NCBI GenBank assembly: GCA_945915475.1
Contig: CAMEFI010000026.1
Coordinates: 1 to 42,773, forward strand
Origin: an uncultured Clostridium sp.
GTDB taxonomy: Bacteria > Bacillota > Clostridia > Lachnospirales > Lachnospiraceae
Reading direction: 5' to 3'
DNA length: 42,773 nucleotides
Position numbers and translations under genes: made by a program. Shown in pieces: positions 42,705 to 42,773 of the stretch (its first letter is position 1; each line of letters starts with the position of its first letter). The notes below the pieces were generated by a model. It did no database searches. It had not been told where the DNA came from and was given only the letters and a program-made list of their open reading frames with translations.

Positions 42705-42773
42705 TTATATGGTTACACGTGCATATTCCGCAAGAACTGCGCATCCGTTCCGGAGGAACGGAGCGCCATTCCG
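42705..42773 (-). other. Possible C-terminal end of a minus-strand gene at the window edge
   Basis: The hairpin-terminator just downstream suggests a gene arriving on the minus strand. Two minus frames are open to the edge. One ends at 42705 with ...CAVLAEYARVTI, the other ends near 42714 with ...DAQFLRNMHV. Neither can be chosen, and the fragment is too short to identify. The sequence also has a perfect small hairpin (CCGTTCC/GGAACGG). Confidence 0.25.

Overview
The window looks like a chromosome segment of a motile, low-GC Clostridia, most likely Lachnospiraceae (Roseburia/Agathobacter type). This is inferred from the flagellin sequences, strong AGGAGG-type ribosome binding sites, sigma-D (SigD/FliA) promoters of the TAAA...CCGATAT type, Rpn-family nuclease and Walker-A ATPase genes, and an ECF vitamin-type transporter. 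No rRNA, tRNA, CRISPR array, prophage or complete insertion sequence was seen.

Layout. (1) 1-2830: two tandem flagellin genes, the first cut by the left edge, each followed by a terminator. The second has a SigD promoter and a structured ~140-nt leader. (2) 2945-4820: a free-standing three-gene operon with its own sigma-A promoter and terminator, encoding a GHKL ATPase, a small STAS-like protein and a PIN-domain RNase-like protein. (3) 4842-17671: start of a glycan/modification island behind a SigD-like -10. It holds two large GT2-TPR glycosyltransferases, a CDP-glycerol-phosphotransferase-like enzyme with an appended beta-propeller-like region, a cytidylyltransferase-oxidoreductase fusion, an oxidoreductase-glycerophosphodiesterase fusion and two sugar isomerase-like TIM barrels. 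(4) 17655-17856: a spacer with a good SigD promoter and a terminator, possibly a small RNA. (5) 17857-34011: a second, more AT-rich block of fourteen co-oriented genes: IspD/TarI-like cytidylyltransferase, SDR epimerase, CDP-polyol phosphotransferase, FkbM methyltransferase, three GT2 enzymes, a GT-B enzyme, two radical SAM enzymes, a DegT aminotransferase, a class I methyltransferase, a membrane-anchored small protein and a 758-residue multidomain protein ending in another cytidylyltransferase. (6) 34061-37995: a boundary zone with a gene remnant, a divergent UDP-glucose-dehydrogenase-type gene, two broken copies of one ATPase gene, a metallophosphoesterase and an Rpn nuclease. (7) 37996-42612: an intact DUF234-type ATPase, then a complete ECF transporter operon (S, fused A-A', T).

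How the genes may work together. The island follows flagellin genes, carries SigD promoters, and contains no flippase, polymerase or undecaprenyl-phosphate transferase. Almost every product is soluble. This suits cytoplasmic flagellin glycosylation better than wall or capsule synthesis. Three unrelated CTP-dependent activation domains and two CDP-polyol phosphotransferase-like proteins suggest a glycan carrying phosphodiester-linked polyol or amino-alcohol groups. A small Rossmann-like 'FGAG...VDN' module recurs in eight otherwise unrelated proteins and is the most striking hidden theme of the island. The likeliest undescribed systems are this module-sharing pathway, the ATPase/STAS-like/PIN triad, and the flagellin leader RNA with mutually exclusive pairings and a CsrA-like hairpin.
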